Source: an uncultured Chitinophagales bacterium
GTDB lineage: Bacteria; Bacteroidota; Bacteroidia; Chitinophagales; UBA2359
NCBI GenBank assembly: GCA_937927195.1
Contig: CALBCY010000069.1
Location: 1-64,000 of the forward strand
DNA length: 64,000 bases
Direction: 5' to 3'
Shown: positions 55,243-64,000 of the stretch, piece by piece
Position numbering within the stretch: position 1 is the first letter of the stretch
Layout: every line of letters starts with the position of its first letter
Notes under the pieces: model-generated
The model's database searches: none
What the model was told of the DNA's origin: nothing
The model's input: only the letters and a program-made list of their open reading frames with translations
Made by a program: the position numbers and the translations under genes

Positions 55243-56118
55243 ATGATACCGACCTGGAAAGAATACAACTACATTTCTAAGCAATCGTATAAAGACATTG
55301 AACAATATGAAATAGTGAAAGCTGACTTTGAGAAATGTACTTTCCATCAGGTCTCATTTTATTGGAATGAATTTCATTGTGTTGACCTCAAAGAATGTAT
55401 TTTTGTCAATTGCACATTTGCAGGTGTTTCATTTGTTGATAGTACTTTCGTGAAATGCACTTTCTATAATTGTGAATTTGTAAAAAGTAAAAAAGGGAAT
55501 TATCCAACATCCGAAGATTCTTATGCCATAGATTGTATTATTGACGAATCATCTTCTCAAAATAATCCATTAAGCATTCAACAAGCAAAAGACGAAGTAC
55601 TCTTAACGCCAGAAATAAAACAACTGCTCTACAGTACATTTGTAGAGCGGAGACCAGATTTAGCAGTAGATAAACCTGGACATTGTTTATCCTGTGAAGA
55701 GACACAAGAAACACATGAAAAAATAATAAAATTAGAAACCTTGACGGTTGACCATTTTAGTATTTGCTATATGTCTGTTGAGGCATTTTCACAAAAGGCC
55801 CTACGGTATTATATGCCAAAATTGTTAGAATTATTATTGTCTGGTGAAGAAAACAAATGGGATAGTTATAAAAGAGGCTTCTTAAGTCAATTAATCCCAA
55901 ATCAATTTGGAGACAGGTTTCAAGACTATCATCAAGAACAAATAAAGTTGATTGTAGTCTTATTGGAATTGTTCTATAATAAATACAATAAAATAGAAGA
56001 AACCTGGGATTATGAAAAAGAAATGATGACTGATGCATCTATGTATAAAGATGAATTGGAACATTGCCAACAAGCCATAAAATTTTGGAGAAATAAATGG
56101 AATGATAACAATGAATGA
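55243..56118 (+). CDS. Pentapeptide-repeat protein with DUF6714-like C-terminus
   Basis: 291 residues. Residues 25-85 contain pentapeptide-type repeats (ADFEKCTF, DLKECIFVNCTFAGVSF, STFVKCTFYNCEF) with many Cys. The C-terminal part has 'PDLAVDKPGHCLSCEETQETHE' and 'YMSVEAFSQKALRYYMPKLL', similar to DUF6714. Pentapeptide folds can mimic DNA shape; here only about eight repeats are present. Cytosolic, function unknown. Confidence 0.62.
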   Translation: MIPTWKEYNYISKQSYKDIEQYEIVKADFEKCTFHQVSFYWNEFHCVDLKECIFVNCTFAGVSFVDSTFVKCTFYNCEFVKSKKGNYPTSEDSYAIDCIIDESSSQNNPLSIQQAKDEVLLTPEIKQLLYSTFVERRPDLAVDKPGHCLSCEETQETHEKIIKLETLTVDHFSICYMSVEAFSQKALRYYMPKLLELLLSGEENKWDSYKRGFLSQLIPNQFGDRFQDYHQEQIKLIVVLLELFYNKYNKIEETWDYEKEMMTDASMYKDELEHCQQAIKFWRNKWNDNNE

Positions 56119-56122
56119 ATAA

Positions 56123-56329
56123 ATGAGTGACATTAGAAACAATCATAGAAAAGAGAATTACCTGGATAAAATCTTAGAAGAAACTTTAAAAAGTATTGAC
56201 ATAAAATTTAAGGAACTACGATTTATAGGAATCATTGCCGGACACGTTTATTTTGAATTTGGAGTGGTTGAAATTTCAGTTTTCATTCATAATAAAACCG
56301 AAGTTATTCAATATTATAATTGGATTTAG
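56123..56329 (+). CDS. Uncharacterised small protein
   Basis: 68 residues, starting five bases after the previous stop. Basic N-terminus (NNHRKENYLDKILEE), then beta-strand character (FIGIIAGHVYFEFGVVEISVFI). It could be a complete small domain or a truncated relative of an immunity protein. No family recognised. Confidence 0.45.
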   Translation: MSDIRNNHRKENYLDKILEETLKSIDIKFKELRFIGIIAGHVYFEFGVVEISVFIHNKTEVIQYYNWI

Positions 56330-56386
56330 GATAAGGCAAAAAACCAAATTTAGCATCGAATATTATAGACAGTCTGAAATTTAAAA

Positions 56387-58984
56387 ATGAAAATAAAAGC
56401 TAGTAAAAATTCAATAGAAACACTGAGATTGTTATACGAATGGGAGAAAAAAAATGAACCATACAACATTCAACTTCACAACATTGAATTGTACGAGGAT
56501 TTCGAACAAATTGATTTTTTAAATGATTGGTTTGGATTCGATTTTGACAGCCAATACCAAGATCGATTTTTAGCCTTTGGAGATGATGGAACAGGGGGCT
56601 CTATTGCTTTATGGTTTTATCCAGGCCTAAATAGTCAACCTCCAATAGTCTTTGTCGGTAGTGAAGGCCAAACCAACTTTATAGCAAACTCTATGGAAGA
56701 TTTTGCCTGCAAACTTACGACTGGAAAGGTGTTAAATCCAAATAGCATAGACGATGGCAGAACCGCAAAAACCATTTGGTCTGATATTAACAAATGGCAA
56801 ATAGAAGACTTGGCTGCAAAGCATCAAATAAGTGCGAAAAAAGCAACAAAGCGATTGGATAAAAGCATCTCTAAATTTAAAAATTTCGTCCATAAAAAAA
56901 TACTTTGCAATGAAATAGTGAGTATCACAAAAACTGCAAAACATCCAGATTTTATAAAGTGGGCAGACTCAATATTTGATAAAAATCCCGAGGAAACATT
57001 AAAACTCAAAAAGGAAAAAGAGGCGCTACATCTAGAACTGTTTGACAATGGATTGATGGAGGTGCCCTTATCCATATTGGACAACCCTGACATTATAAGC
57101 TTGGATTTAAGCGACAATAAAATTTCTGTTATTCCTGAATTCATTACGAAACTGACTCAATTAGAAGATTTGGTTTTAAACAACAATCTAATAGCTGAAG
57201 TCCCAACCTTTCTGACGGAATTGAAAAACTTAAAAAATTTAGATTTAGACCATAATCAAATTAAATCGCTACAGTTAGATATTCCTTCAATGAAATCTTT
57301 AGAGTTCCTTAGTCTTAATGAAAATCCAGATTTCGAATACATTGACCCTAGTATTTACAACTCTACTTCACTGCTAGATTTTGATTATGACTCAACAAAA
57401 TTAGAATCAGAATTGAGCAAATTAGATTTCATCTCTAAATCAATTTCAGAAAACATCCTAAATGACATCGAAGACTATTTAGTGAATTTTGATATAGATA
57501 CACCTGAACAAGAAACCATAGAGCAGACCTTACAAAAAAGAGTCCAGTTGTATCCTACCATAAACAATCTGTATCATTTCGCCAAAGCCTATCAATATGA
57601 TTTTGATAATCACCAAAAATCTGAAGAAATATATCTAAAAGTTTTAGAGATAGAAAACATAGATCCACAACTTAAGGGAACTATTTATTCTAGTTTAGGT
57701 AGCCTTTATTGGCATTCTTTCAACGACAATGACAATGCAAACAAATACATGCAATTGTCAATTGAGCAAAGCCCCAATAATGAAGATTGCTTAGAAAACT
57801 ATGCATCATTTTTAAGCATTTCAAATAGAGATTTAGAGAAATCAAAAAAATTATACAAAAGACTAATTAAGTTAGCACCAAAGAACAGAACACATCTAAA
57901 TGAATATGCTGATTTATTGTCCACCAAGTTAGACGACTATAAAAATGCCATAAAAGCATACAAAAAATGCTTGGCTATAAAAAAAACGGAGCAAACATAC
58001 AGTGACTATCTACATGCCCTTTGGATGAATGATTCTTCTACAGAAAAAATAGAGAACGTTTACAAAAAGGCTTTAAAGAAATATCCAAAATCAAAAAACT
58101 TAATACAGACTTATGCTGAATTTCAAGCCAGTATCGGAAACACAGCTTTTTATGAAAAGTACATTAAAGAACGCATTACAAAAAAACCAAACAAATTAAA
58201 ACTGGTTTTGGATTACATTGGATTTTTAATTGAACAACAAAAAAATAAAGACGCCAAGCCAATAATAGAAAATGCAATTGCTAAATTTGGAGAGGACATT
58301 AGATTATTAAGACATCAGGCGCGTGTTTTAGTAAGCCTAGATTCAGATCCAAAGATTACTGAAAGCATATTTAAAAAGATTTTAGCCAAATCTGATAAAA
58401 TTGAAATGGATCAATTTGTCTACTTAAATTTTCTATTTAAATCTGGATCAGATTCAGAGAGCGTTATTAAACTCGCCAAAGAAACTAAAAAACTGCTAAA
58501 CAATTCTAGTAGCAAGAATTCTGAAAATTGCATGAACATTTGCGATCAAATAATAAAAGCTAAATCCTTTGATGAGACCAAAGTGTCTACGACTGGATTC
58601 GAGAATGAAATTGCAAAATTCAAAGGCGACAATGATAAATTAATTTTAGCAAGCAAACAAGCATTTGAAGAAGGGAATAAGGGTAAATCATTAGCATTTA
58701 TTAAAGCAGTAGAAAAGACAGACCCCAACCACTACAATATGCTGAGTCTCTATGCCAGCATTAAAGCAGCATCTAGCGGTCCAAAAAATGGATTCGACTA
58801 TTTATTAGAGAAACAAAAAGATAGTCCCAAAAGCAAAAATGTTTACAAAGCCATCATAACATTTTGCATGCTGGGCAACAAACTGAAGCATGCATTAATG
58901 TGGTCTAGGATCGCAATAGAAAACTTACCAAATGACAAAGAGCTAAAATCCAATTTGGAATATTTTGAAAATTTAGATTTGTAA
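56387..58984 (+). CDS. SUKH-LRR-TPR protein
   Basis: 865 residues. The SUKH-like core is at about 30-110 ('FLAFGDDGTGGSIALWFYPG', 'PIVFVGSEGQ', 'ANSMEDFACKL'). Leucine-rich repeats at about 213-325 follow the 'LxxLxLxxNxIxxxP' pattern (SLDLSDNKISVIPEF, DLVLNNNLIAEVPTF, NLDLDHNQIKSL). Long TPR/half-TPR arrays then run to the C-terminus. No signal peptide or enzyme motif. It shares its SUKH core with the products of 41763-42548 and 50984-52807 but lacks a WGR; a scaffold or receptor-like role is inference. Confidence 0.8.
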   Translation: MKIKASKNSIETLRLLYEWEKKNEPYNIQLHNIELYEDFEQIDFLNDWFGFDFDSQYQDRFLAFGDDGTGGSIALWFYPGLNSQPPIVFVGSEGQTNFIANSMEDFACKLTTGKVLNPNSIDDGRTAKTIWSDINKWQIEDLAAKHQISAKKATKRLDKSISKFKNFVHKKILCNEIVSITKTAKHPDFIKWADSIFDKNPEETLKLKKEKEALHLELFDNGLMEVPLSILDNPDIISLDLSDNKISVIPEFITKLTQLEDLVLNNNLIAEVPTFLTELKNLKNLDLDHNQIKSLQLDIPSMKSLEFLSLNENPDFEYIDPSIYNSTSLLDFDYDSTKLESELSKLDFISKSISENILNDIEDYLVNFDIDTPEQETIEQTLQKRVQLYPTINNLYHFAKAYQYDFDNHQKSEEIYLKVLEIENIDPQLKGTIYSSLGSLYWHSFNDNDNANKYMQLSIEQSPNNEDCLENYASFLSISNRDLEKSKKLYKRLIKLAPKNRTHLNEYADLLSTKLDDYKNAIKAYKKCLAIKKTEQTYSDYLHALWMNDSSTEKIENVYKKALKKYPKSKNLIQTYAEFQASIGNTAFYEKYIKERITKKPNKLKLVLDYIGFLIEQQKNKDAKPIIENAIAKFGEDIRLLRHQARVLVSLDSDPKITESIFKKILAKSDKIEMDQFVYLNFLFKSGSDSESVIKLAKETKKLLNNSSSKNSENCMNICDQIIKAKSFDETKVSTTGFENEIAKFKGDNDKLILASKQAFEEGNKGKSLAFIKAVEKTDPNHYNMLSLYASIKAASSGPKNGFDYLLEKQKDSPKSKNVYKAIITFCMLGNKLKHALMWSRIAIENLPNDKELKSNLEYFENLDL

Positions 58985-59043
58985 ACAATGCAAAAAGACA
59001 AGCAAATGGCCAATAGAATTCCAAAACCAATCAAACTCCATAA

Positions 59044-60249
59044 ATGAGAATCAAACAAGTTATTTTATTATTGTTAATCTACACATCTTGCTATTCTCAA
59101 ACAACCTATTTCAGTAAAAACTGGAAAGAAACGTCCAAAGAAAAAGCACATTTTTATCGCCATACAAAGTCTATCAATGATTCACTTTTTGCAATTAAGG
59201 ATTATTATATAAATGGCATTTTGCAAATGGAAGGATCTATAAATGCAGAACAAGAAGAAACCCTTCATGGCAGGGCAATTTGGTACAATGATTTGGGGCA
59301 AAAAACCAGTTCCATGGTTTATGAAAATGGCATTGTCAATGGAATCGTGGAAACCTATTACAATGACACTTTAGTCACTACTGGAATTTACAAACAAGAC
59401 GAACCTTTTAACGGCCAGTTTGCAAACTTTGAGCGTAAAATTTATATGAAGCTTATTTCAACTTATCTAAATGGAACAAAAGTTTCAGAATATTTTCCCT
59501 ATCACAATGGATTAGAAAAAGGAGCAGAAGTGTTTTATCAACTTGATGGCTTAAATTCTGAATTTCCTTTAAAGAAAGTATTCTACAATCGAAATGGAGA
59601 TGTAATTGGGGACGTTTTTTATAAAGCAGATAGTGTCTATCCAAATGAGATTGTAAAAGGGACACTCTTTGAGTTTAACGACATCGATGGATTCATTACG
59701 ACTATTCTAACTAAGAAGAATTACAAGAATGGAAAGAAAGAAGGCGAGGCTGTTTATTACGACCTTGATGAAAACGTAAGGGCCCTAGGGATTTTTAAAG
59801 AAGATCGTCCATTCAATGGATTTTTTATCTTTAGAGACAGACAAGAAGAATATCTCAATGGAAAACAAATTGGGCAAGAAATATACTTTGACTATGATTT
59901 GAACGTCATTGCCCAGGTTTCTATCATTGATGAAAAACCCTTTGATGGAATTACCATAGATGGTGCTTCCAAATACTTTTATGAAAAAGGAGTGCTGGAA
60001 AAGATAAACTACTATTTTATCAATACGAATCTAAAAGATCTAGAATCTGTTATCGATTACCACGACAACAATACTTCTCATCGAATGTGGTACAATCAGG
60101 AAGGTAAAGAAATTGCAAAATGCTTGTTTAACGACGGACAGCCATTTGAAGGCGTCTATTACAGAGCGTATCAAAATCTTTATGAGACCTATAAAAACGG
60201 GCAAAAAACAGTTTTTGACAAAATCGATGAGGGCGATCAGAAACAATAA
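59044..60249 (+). CDS. Exported YwqK/MORN_2-repeat protein
   Basis: 401 residues. Signal peptide (VILLLLIYTSCYSQ) followed by many YwqK-type repeats such as 'GRAIWYNDLGQKTSSMVYENGIVNG', 'NGKKEGEAVYYDLDENVRALG' and 'FKEDRPFNGFF'. Proteins of this kind are annotated as 'toxin-antitoxin system YwqK family' but without demonstrated antitoxin function. Same plan as the 40381-41379 product. It is the last gene of the co-directional island. Confidence 0.72.
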   Translation: MRIKQVILLLLIYTSCYSQTTYFSKNWKETSKEKAHFYRHTKSINDSLFAIKDYYINGILQMEGSINAEQEETLHGRAIWYNDLGQKTSSMVYENGIVNGIVETYYNDTLVTTGIYKQDEPFNGQFANFERKIYMKLISTYLNGTKVSEYFPYHNGLEKGAEVFYQLDGLNSEFPLKKVFYNRNGDVIGDVFYKADSVYPNEIVKGTLFEFNDIDGFITTILTKKNYKNGKKEGEAVYYDLDENVRALGIFKEDRPFNGFFIFRDRQEEYLNGKQIGQEIYFDYDLNVIAQVSIIDEKPFDGITIDGASKYFYEKGVLEKINYYFINTNLKDLESVIDYHDNNTSHRMWYNQEGKEIAKCLFNDGQPFEGVYYRAYQNLYETYKNGQKTVFDKIDEGDQKQ

Positions 60250-60612
60250 AATTATTTTTTGATTGTATGCCATGTTTGGTTTTGTGAAATTTGAGACTGC
60301 AGCTATAAAATTAATATTAATAAAATCTAAAGGAATCATATTTCGGAAATTTAGTACAATTGAATACAGAAATTGAATACAGATTTTTTTTTTCTAAATC
60401 TTAGTATAATTTGATGATCAACTTTTTTGTTTAACGAAACATTCATTAATTGCTAAATCCCCCATTTCATGCTATATTTAAGTACTTGAGATTTACATAC
60501 GCTTCAAATTTTTAGCCAAAAACTCAATATTTACTCTTTTTACATTGGCCGAAACAGATAAATTTTCAAAAAAGATGTTTATAAATCCGTTTACAAACGG
60601 TATCTACTTTAT
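60250..60612. other. Intergenic gap at the end of the island
   Basis: 363 AT-rich bases with no supported gene. AATTGAATACAGA occurs twice in tandem (60358-60370 and 60371-60383). TATATTTA near 60474 is one base off the -7 consensus and might serve the next gene. No terminator hairpin was found after 60249. Confidence 0.5.
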
Positions 60613-63240
60613 ATGAATCTACAAACCATTGAATTTTCCCAGTTCTGCCTTTGTAGGTTTGCTTACGCTGTTCTTTTGTTTCTATTGTTTTCCTGCCAAT
60701 TTACAGCGGCTCAAAATGTCACTCTAGAAGGAATCATTGTAGACAACGAAAGCGAAGAAGGCGTGCCATTTGCCCACATCGTTCTGTCCAACCACCTAAG
60801 CATTGGAACCTCGGCCGATATCGATGGGCGTTTTTATCTTGAAATCCCAAATGACCTTTCACCCGACTCAATAATTATCAGTGCATTGTCTTATGAAATA
60901 TTGAGAATAAAATTTCAAGAAAACACACAACCACTAATCATCAAACTGGAAGCACAGGCTTTTAAAATGATGGAAATTGTCGTTCTCGCTGAAGGGAAGA
61001 AAGAAGATCCAGCCACATCGATAATGGACAAAGTAATCAAAAGTAAATCAGAAAATAATTACGAAAAGCATGCCCAGTTTCAGTGCGAAAAATACAACAA
61101 ACTAGAACTAGATTTTGAGAACCTAAACGAAGAATGGAAAGAAAAGAAAGTATTGAATCAATTTGACTTCATCTTTGAAAACATTGACAGTTCCAGTAAT
61201 GACATTCCTTATATACCAATTTTCATATCTGAAAAGATAAGTAAACTGAGCTTCAAGGCGGATCCCTATTTCAAGCAGGAAGAATTAGAGGCCGCACAAA
61301 TGAGTGCATTCGAAAACAAAACCATCGACCCTTTTCTAGAATCATTTTCCAATGAAGCAAACATCTACAACAATTGGATCGATGTTTTCAACGATGAATT
61401 TTTAAGCCCCATTGCCAACACTGCCCTCAATGCCTATAACTACCAGATTCAAGATACCGTTTGTTTTGACAATGATTGCTATTTCAATATCAGCTTTAGT
61501 CCCAAACGAATTTTAAAAAAAGGGTTTTATGGAAATGCATTTATACATTGGGGCAGCTATGCAATTAAAAAATTCTCAATAAAAACACCGCCAGATGTCA
61601 ACATAAATTTTGTGGACTATTTCAGCCTAAGTCAAGAGTTTAAAAAGCATACGGTAGAGGCAAATCCAGATCAAACAAATAACCCAATCAATGTTTGGTG
61701 GCTTCCAATTAAAGAAACGCACATCGCCCGGTTCACTGAATTGACTGAACCAGCAATCGGTACTTATTTCAAAAGCCAAAAAGAAAAGCCCAATCTAAAA
61801 GCTCGAAAAAAAATCAACTATTATGACTATAAAATAGGCGCTTCAATCAAGGAAGCACTAAAAGACAAGAAAGGAAACAAGGAATTAAGCGACGATGCGG
61901 AAGCTTGGAAAAACAAGAAGGACCAATCCTATTGGGAAAGCAAACGACCAGAACGATTGACCAAAAATGAAGAGCAAGTTTTCGAAATCATCGACAAAAC
62001 CAAAGAACTTCCTATTGTAAAAACTGGCGAGCGAATTTTCATTTCTATTTTCTCCGGATTCGTCCCAATAGGCAAACTTGAATTTGGAAACATCTACAAC
62101 ATCTATCAAAAAAACTGGATAGATGGCGATCGCCTCAACCTGGCTCTTAGAACAGGCATAAAATTCAGTAAGAAAATACTAATTAGTGGAAATCTTGGCT
62201 ACGGATTTAAAAACCAAAAATTTCGATATGGCTTGGAGTTTCTTTACCTCCCCAAAAAAGACCCAAGAACTATTTTTGGTTTATCATTTAAAAGAGATGT
62301 AAATTCAAATCTAAATTTAAGTTCCACTTTGGCCAACAATCAATTTGGTGGTGAGAACAGCCAACTCTTCAGAAGAAAAAACATTCCATTCAAACTCTTC
62401 GAATTCGATCAACTAAAAGTTTGGGGAGCACATGAACTAAAAAACGGATTGACTTTTGGCCTTTCTCTTTTTCACCAAAGAGTCGATCCCAATTTTGAAA
62501 TCAACTTTAAAACCACAAATTACACACTCACAGAAAACGATAATTTCATCCGTAGTGAAGTAGAATTTCAAGCAAGGTACGCCTACAGAGAAAAATTTAT
62601 AGACGGGACATTCAATAGAATTAGCCTTGGTAGCAAATACCCCATTATTCAAGTATCCTATAAAAGGTCAATCCCCAACCTCTTCGATTCCAACTTTTCA
62701 GCCCATTACTTTAAAGCCAATCTTTCCTACCGATTTAAAACAGCTCCACTGGGTTATGCAATAATGGAAGGAGAATATGGAATTAGTTCTGGAAACCTGC
62801 CTTTCTTTTTCATGTTCAACACAAAGGGAAATGAAAGCGCATTCTTAAACAAATCAGGGTTCAATCTGCTCTGGGCCTACGAATATTCCTTTGACGAATA
62901 CGAATCCGCCTTCTGGGAACAACACTTCAATGGATTCTTCCTTGATAAAATACCAATCATAAACAAATTAAAATTAAGATCCATTCTCCATTATCGCATT
63001 CTGCTAGGTTCATGGACCCAACAAAATCAACTATCCAATCTTGAAAATTTATGGAACAATGATCCAATCGAAGGCTTCATTCTATTAAGAGAACTGACCA
63101 AAATCCCCTACATGGAAGTGGGAATCGGCCTCGAAAACATCCTCCACTTCCTAAGAATCGACGCCATTTGGCGAATCAATTATCGAGATTCCTACAGCCC
63201 CAATTTCGGCATCCGTGGTTCATTTGTCATTTCATTCTAA
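60613..63240 (+). CDS. DUF5686 / carboxypeptidase-regulatory-like outer-membrane protein
   Basis: 875 residues. A signal peptide (core AYAVLLFLLFSC, cleavage near TAAQ) is followed by a carboxypeptidase-regulatory-like sandwich (about 38-120, 'LEGIIVDNESEEGVPFAHIV'), the DUF5686 region, and a C-terminal beta-barrel with alternating aromatic strands ending RGSFVISF. This is a common Bacteroidota outer-membrane family without known substrate. It has a gap on both sides and is separate from the WGR island by style (exported, housekeeping-like). Confidence 0.9.
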   Translation: MNLQTIEFSQFCLCRFAYAVLLFLLFSCQFTAAQNVTLEGIIVDNESEEGVPFAHIVLSNHLSIGTSADIDGRFYLEIPNDLSPDSIIISALSYEILRIKFQENTQPLIIKLEAQAFKMMEIVVLAEGKKEDPATSIMDKVIKSKSENNYEKHAQFQCEKYNKLELDFENLNEEWKEKKVLNQFDFIFENIDSSSNDIPYIPIFISEKISKLSFKADPYFKQEELEAAQMSAFENKTIDPFLESFSNEANIYNNWIDVFNDEFLSPIANTALNAYNYQIQDTVCFDNDCYFNISFSPKRILKKGFYGNAFIHWGSYAIKKFSIKTPPDVNINFVDYFSLSQEFKKHTVEANPDQTNNPINVWWLPIKETHIARFTELTEPAIGTYFKSQKEKPNLKARKKINYYDYKIGASIKEALKDKKGNKELSDDAEAWKNKKDQSYWESKRPERLTKNEEQVFEIIDKTKELPIVKTGERIFISIFSGFVPIGKLEFGNIYNIYQKNWIDGDRLNLALRTGIKFSKKILISGNLGYGFKNQKFRYGLEFLYLPKKDPRTIFGLSFKRDVNSNLNLSSTLANNQFGGENSQLFRRKNIPFKLFEFDQLKVWGAHELKNGLTFGLSLFHQRVDPNFEINFKTTNYTLTENDNFIRSEVEFQARYAYREKFIDGTFNRISLGSKYPIIQVSYKRSIPNLFDSNFSAHYFKANLSYRFKTAPLGYAIMEGEYGISSGNLPFFFMFNTKGNESAFLNKSGFNLLWAYEYSFDEYESAFWEQHFNGFFLDKIPIINKLKLRSILHYRILLGSWTQQNQLSNLENLWNNDPIEGFILLRELTKIPYMEVGIGLENILHFLRIDAIWRINYRDSYSPNFGIRGSFVISF

Positions 63241-63262
63241 ACTGTAATCTCACCCCCTGCAC

Positions 63263-63440
63263 AACAGTCATCTCGACCCTCACCAACTGGCATCTCGACC
63301 GCTAGGGAGAGATCTTCTCACCACCCCCATCTGTCATCTCGACCGCCAGGGAGAGATCTTCTCAACTCCCCAATAAATTTCTCCTTTACAACAATCACAA
63401 TCATGCCCCCAACTGTCATCTCGACCGCCAGGGAGAGAAC
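63263..63440. repeat. Interspersed GTCATCTCGACC-type intergenic repeats
   Basis: Full copies at 63286-63320 and 63331-63364 (GTCATCTCGACCGCCAGG then GAGAGATCTTCTCA, the first with two changes), a shortened copy at 63412-63440, and a partial at 63263-63280. Start distances are 45 and 81 bases, so they are not regular. Each copy can fold through ATCTC/GAGAT. The segment is richer in GC than its surroundings. Confidence 0.8.
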
Positions 63441-63446
63441 CCTTCC

Positions 63447-64000
63447 CTACTTTCTCTTCTTATTGTAAGCCTTCAAATCAGACTTGTAATCCTTCGCACT
63501 TTGCTCGAAAACACTTCTGATTCCTGCTGCCCAATAATTACGAAGACCAAAACCACCTGGCTTTCCTTCATACTTTTTCATTGAATGAATCTCCTTCGTC
63601 TCGATATCAAAGAAAGTTAGATAGACACTTGCTTTTTCTGTCCTTTTATTAAATGACTCAACAATCATAACCAAACCCAAACCTTCTTTGTCTTCACCTT
63701 CAGAATACAAACCAACCATAGTTGGAATTTCAGCAGGATTAAGTGTATAAGATTTATTCGTTTTCAAGTTTTTCCAATCAACTGTCTCATTTCTTTCAAA
63801 GACAGGATCTAGATCATAATACACATTGTTTTTTTGGTAATACTTAGGAATGTTATATTTGTCTGCTTCTGCAACAATCAAATCATTCCACCTTCCAAAC
63901 AAGGATTCCTTAATAACTCGAGGATCAGTAAAACCCTCGGATCCGATTAACCTTACATTGGAGAAGTCAATGCCATACCAAACGATATTGTCCGCTTTAT
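63447..64000 (-). CDS. Uncharacterised protein, 5' end outside window
   Basis: The minus-strand frame is open to the window edge, giving 183 residues of the C-terminal part (KADNIVWYGIDFSNVRLIG ... YNKKRK). The apparent start at 63902 is an internal TTG (Leu), not the true start. It looks like a common Bacteroidota hypothetical protein: 'DNIVWYGIDFS' near the N-terminus, later 'AEIPTMVGLYSEGEDKEGLGLVMIVESF', and a basic C-terminus. Probably exported as in relatives, but the N-terminus is not visible. Confidence 0.75.
   Translation of the reverse strand, partial: KADNIVWYGIDFSNVRLIGSEGFTDPRVIKESLFGRWNDLIVAEADKYNIPKYYQKNNVYYDLDPVFERNETVDWKNLKTNKSYTLNPAEIPTMVGLYSEGEDKEGLGLVMIVESFNKRTEKASVYLTFFDIETKEIHSMKKYEGKPGGFGLRNYWAAGIRSVFEQSAKDYKSDLKAYNKKRK

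Noticed and set aside
29501-60249. Polymorphic toxin or contact-dependent effector locus
   Set aside because: Immunity-type domains are abundant, but no toxin with a nuclease or deaminase C-terminus, Rhs, LXG, VgrG or PAAR protein is in the window.
63263-63440. Possible CRISPR array
   Set aside because: Copies are unevenly spaced (45 and 81 bases), imperfect and few, the intervening sequence is not spacer-like, and no cas gene is present.

Overview
The window looks like chromosomal DNA of a Bacteroidota bacterium, probably of the Saprospiria/Lewinella type. This is inferred from low GC, T9SS C-terminal sorting domains, PKD/GEVED/VCBS secreted proteins, TonB receptors with a carboxypeptidase-like N-terminus, a LytS/LytTR pair, DUF5686, TAnnTTTG-type promoters and an almost complete lack of Shine-Dalgarno sequences. 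No rRNA, tRNA, CRISPR array or transposase gene was found.

Left part (1-26.3 kb). A probable imelysin C-terminus, an HTTM protein and a TonB-dependent receptor form an outer-membrane, probably metal-linked, uptake operon. Then come mostly single housekeeping or accessory genes on both strands: SDR oxidoreductase, Smr protein, TfoX-like protein, asparagine-synthase-like enzyme, DUF1415, YpfJ-type zinc protease, response regulator, DinB-like protein, glycosyltransferase, mannose-6-phosphate isomerase. A minus-strand block follows with three large T9SS cargo proteins (Omp28-like, VCBS/ASPIC, GEVED/PKD) and small DUF1801 and GNAT genes. A three-gene plus-strand group (C45 Ntn acyltransferase, PaaK-like ligase, FAD halogenase-like oxidoreductase) looks like a small-molecule tailoring cassette.

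Central island (26.8-60.2 kb). About 33 kb is read in one direction. It opens with a TPR histidine kinase and a LytTR regulator. Next is a module of zinc-ribbon proteins, a DUF6620-like protein, a cytosolic trypsin-like protease with a zinc ribbon, and an SPFH-SHOCT protein; it resembles in outline the PspA-associated ydjGHI group of Bacillus. After that come about 25 genes: four WGR-domain proteins (one fused to an ATP-dependent polynucleotide ligase, one a 1440-residue giant, one fused to SUKH and TPR, one fused to a DUF4240-like domain), at least three proteins with a common SUKH-like core, three with a common beta-solenoid segment, and SUFU, pentapeptide, LRR and MORN-type proteins. Between them lie decayed relatives of neighbouring genes, two of them readable through a single in-frame TAG. 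The layout resembles a polyimmunity locus combined with a WGR/ligase nucleic-acid module. I know of no described system with this composition; a joint function is inference.

Right end (60.6-64 kb). A DUF5686 outer-membrane protein, a cluster of GTCATCTCGACC-type intergenic repeats, and a minus-strand gene that runs off the window.
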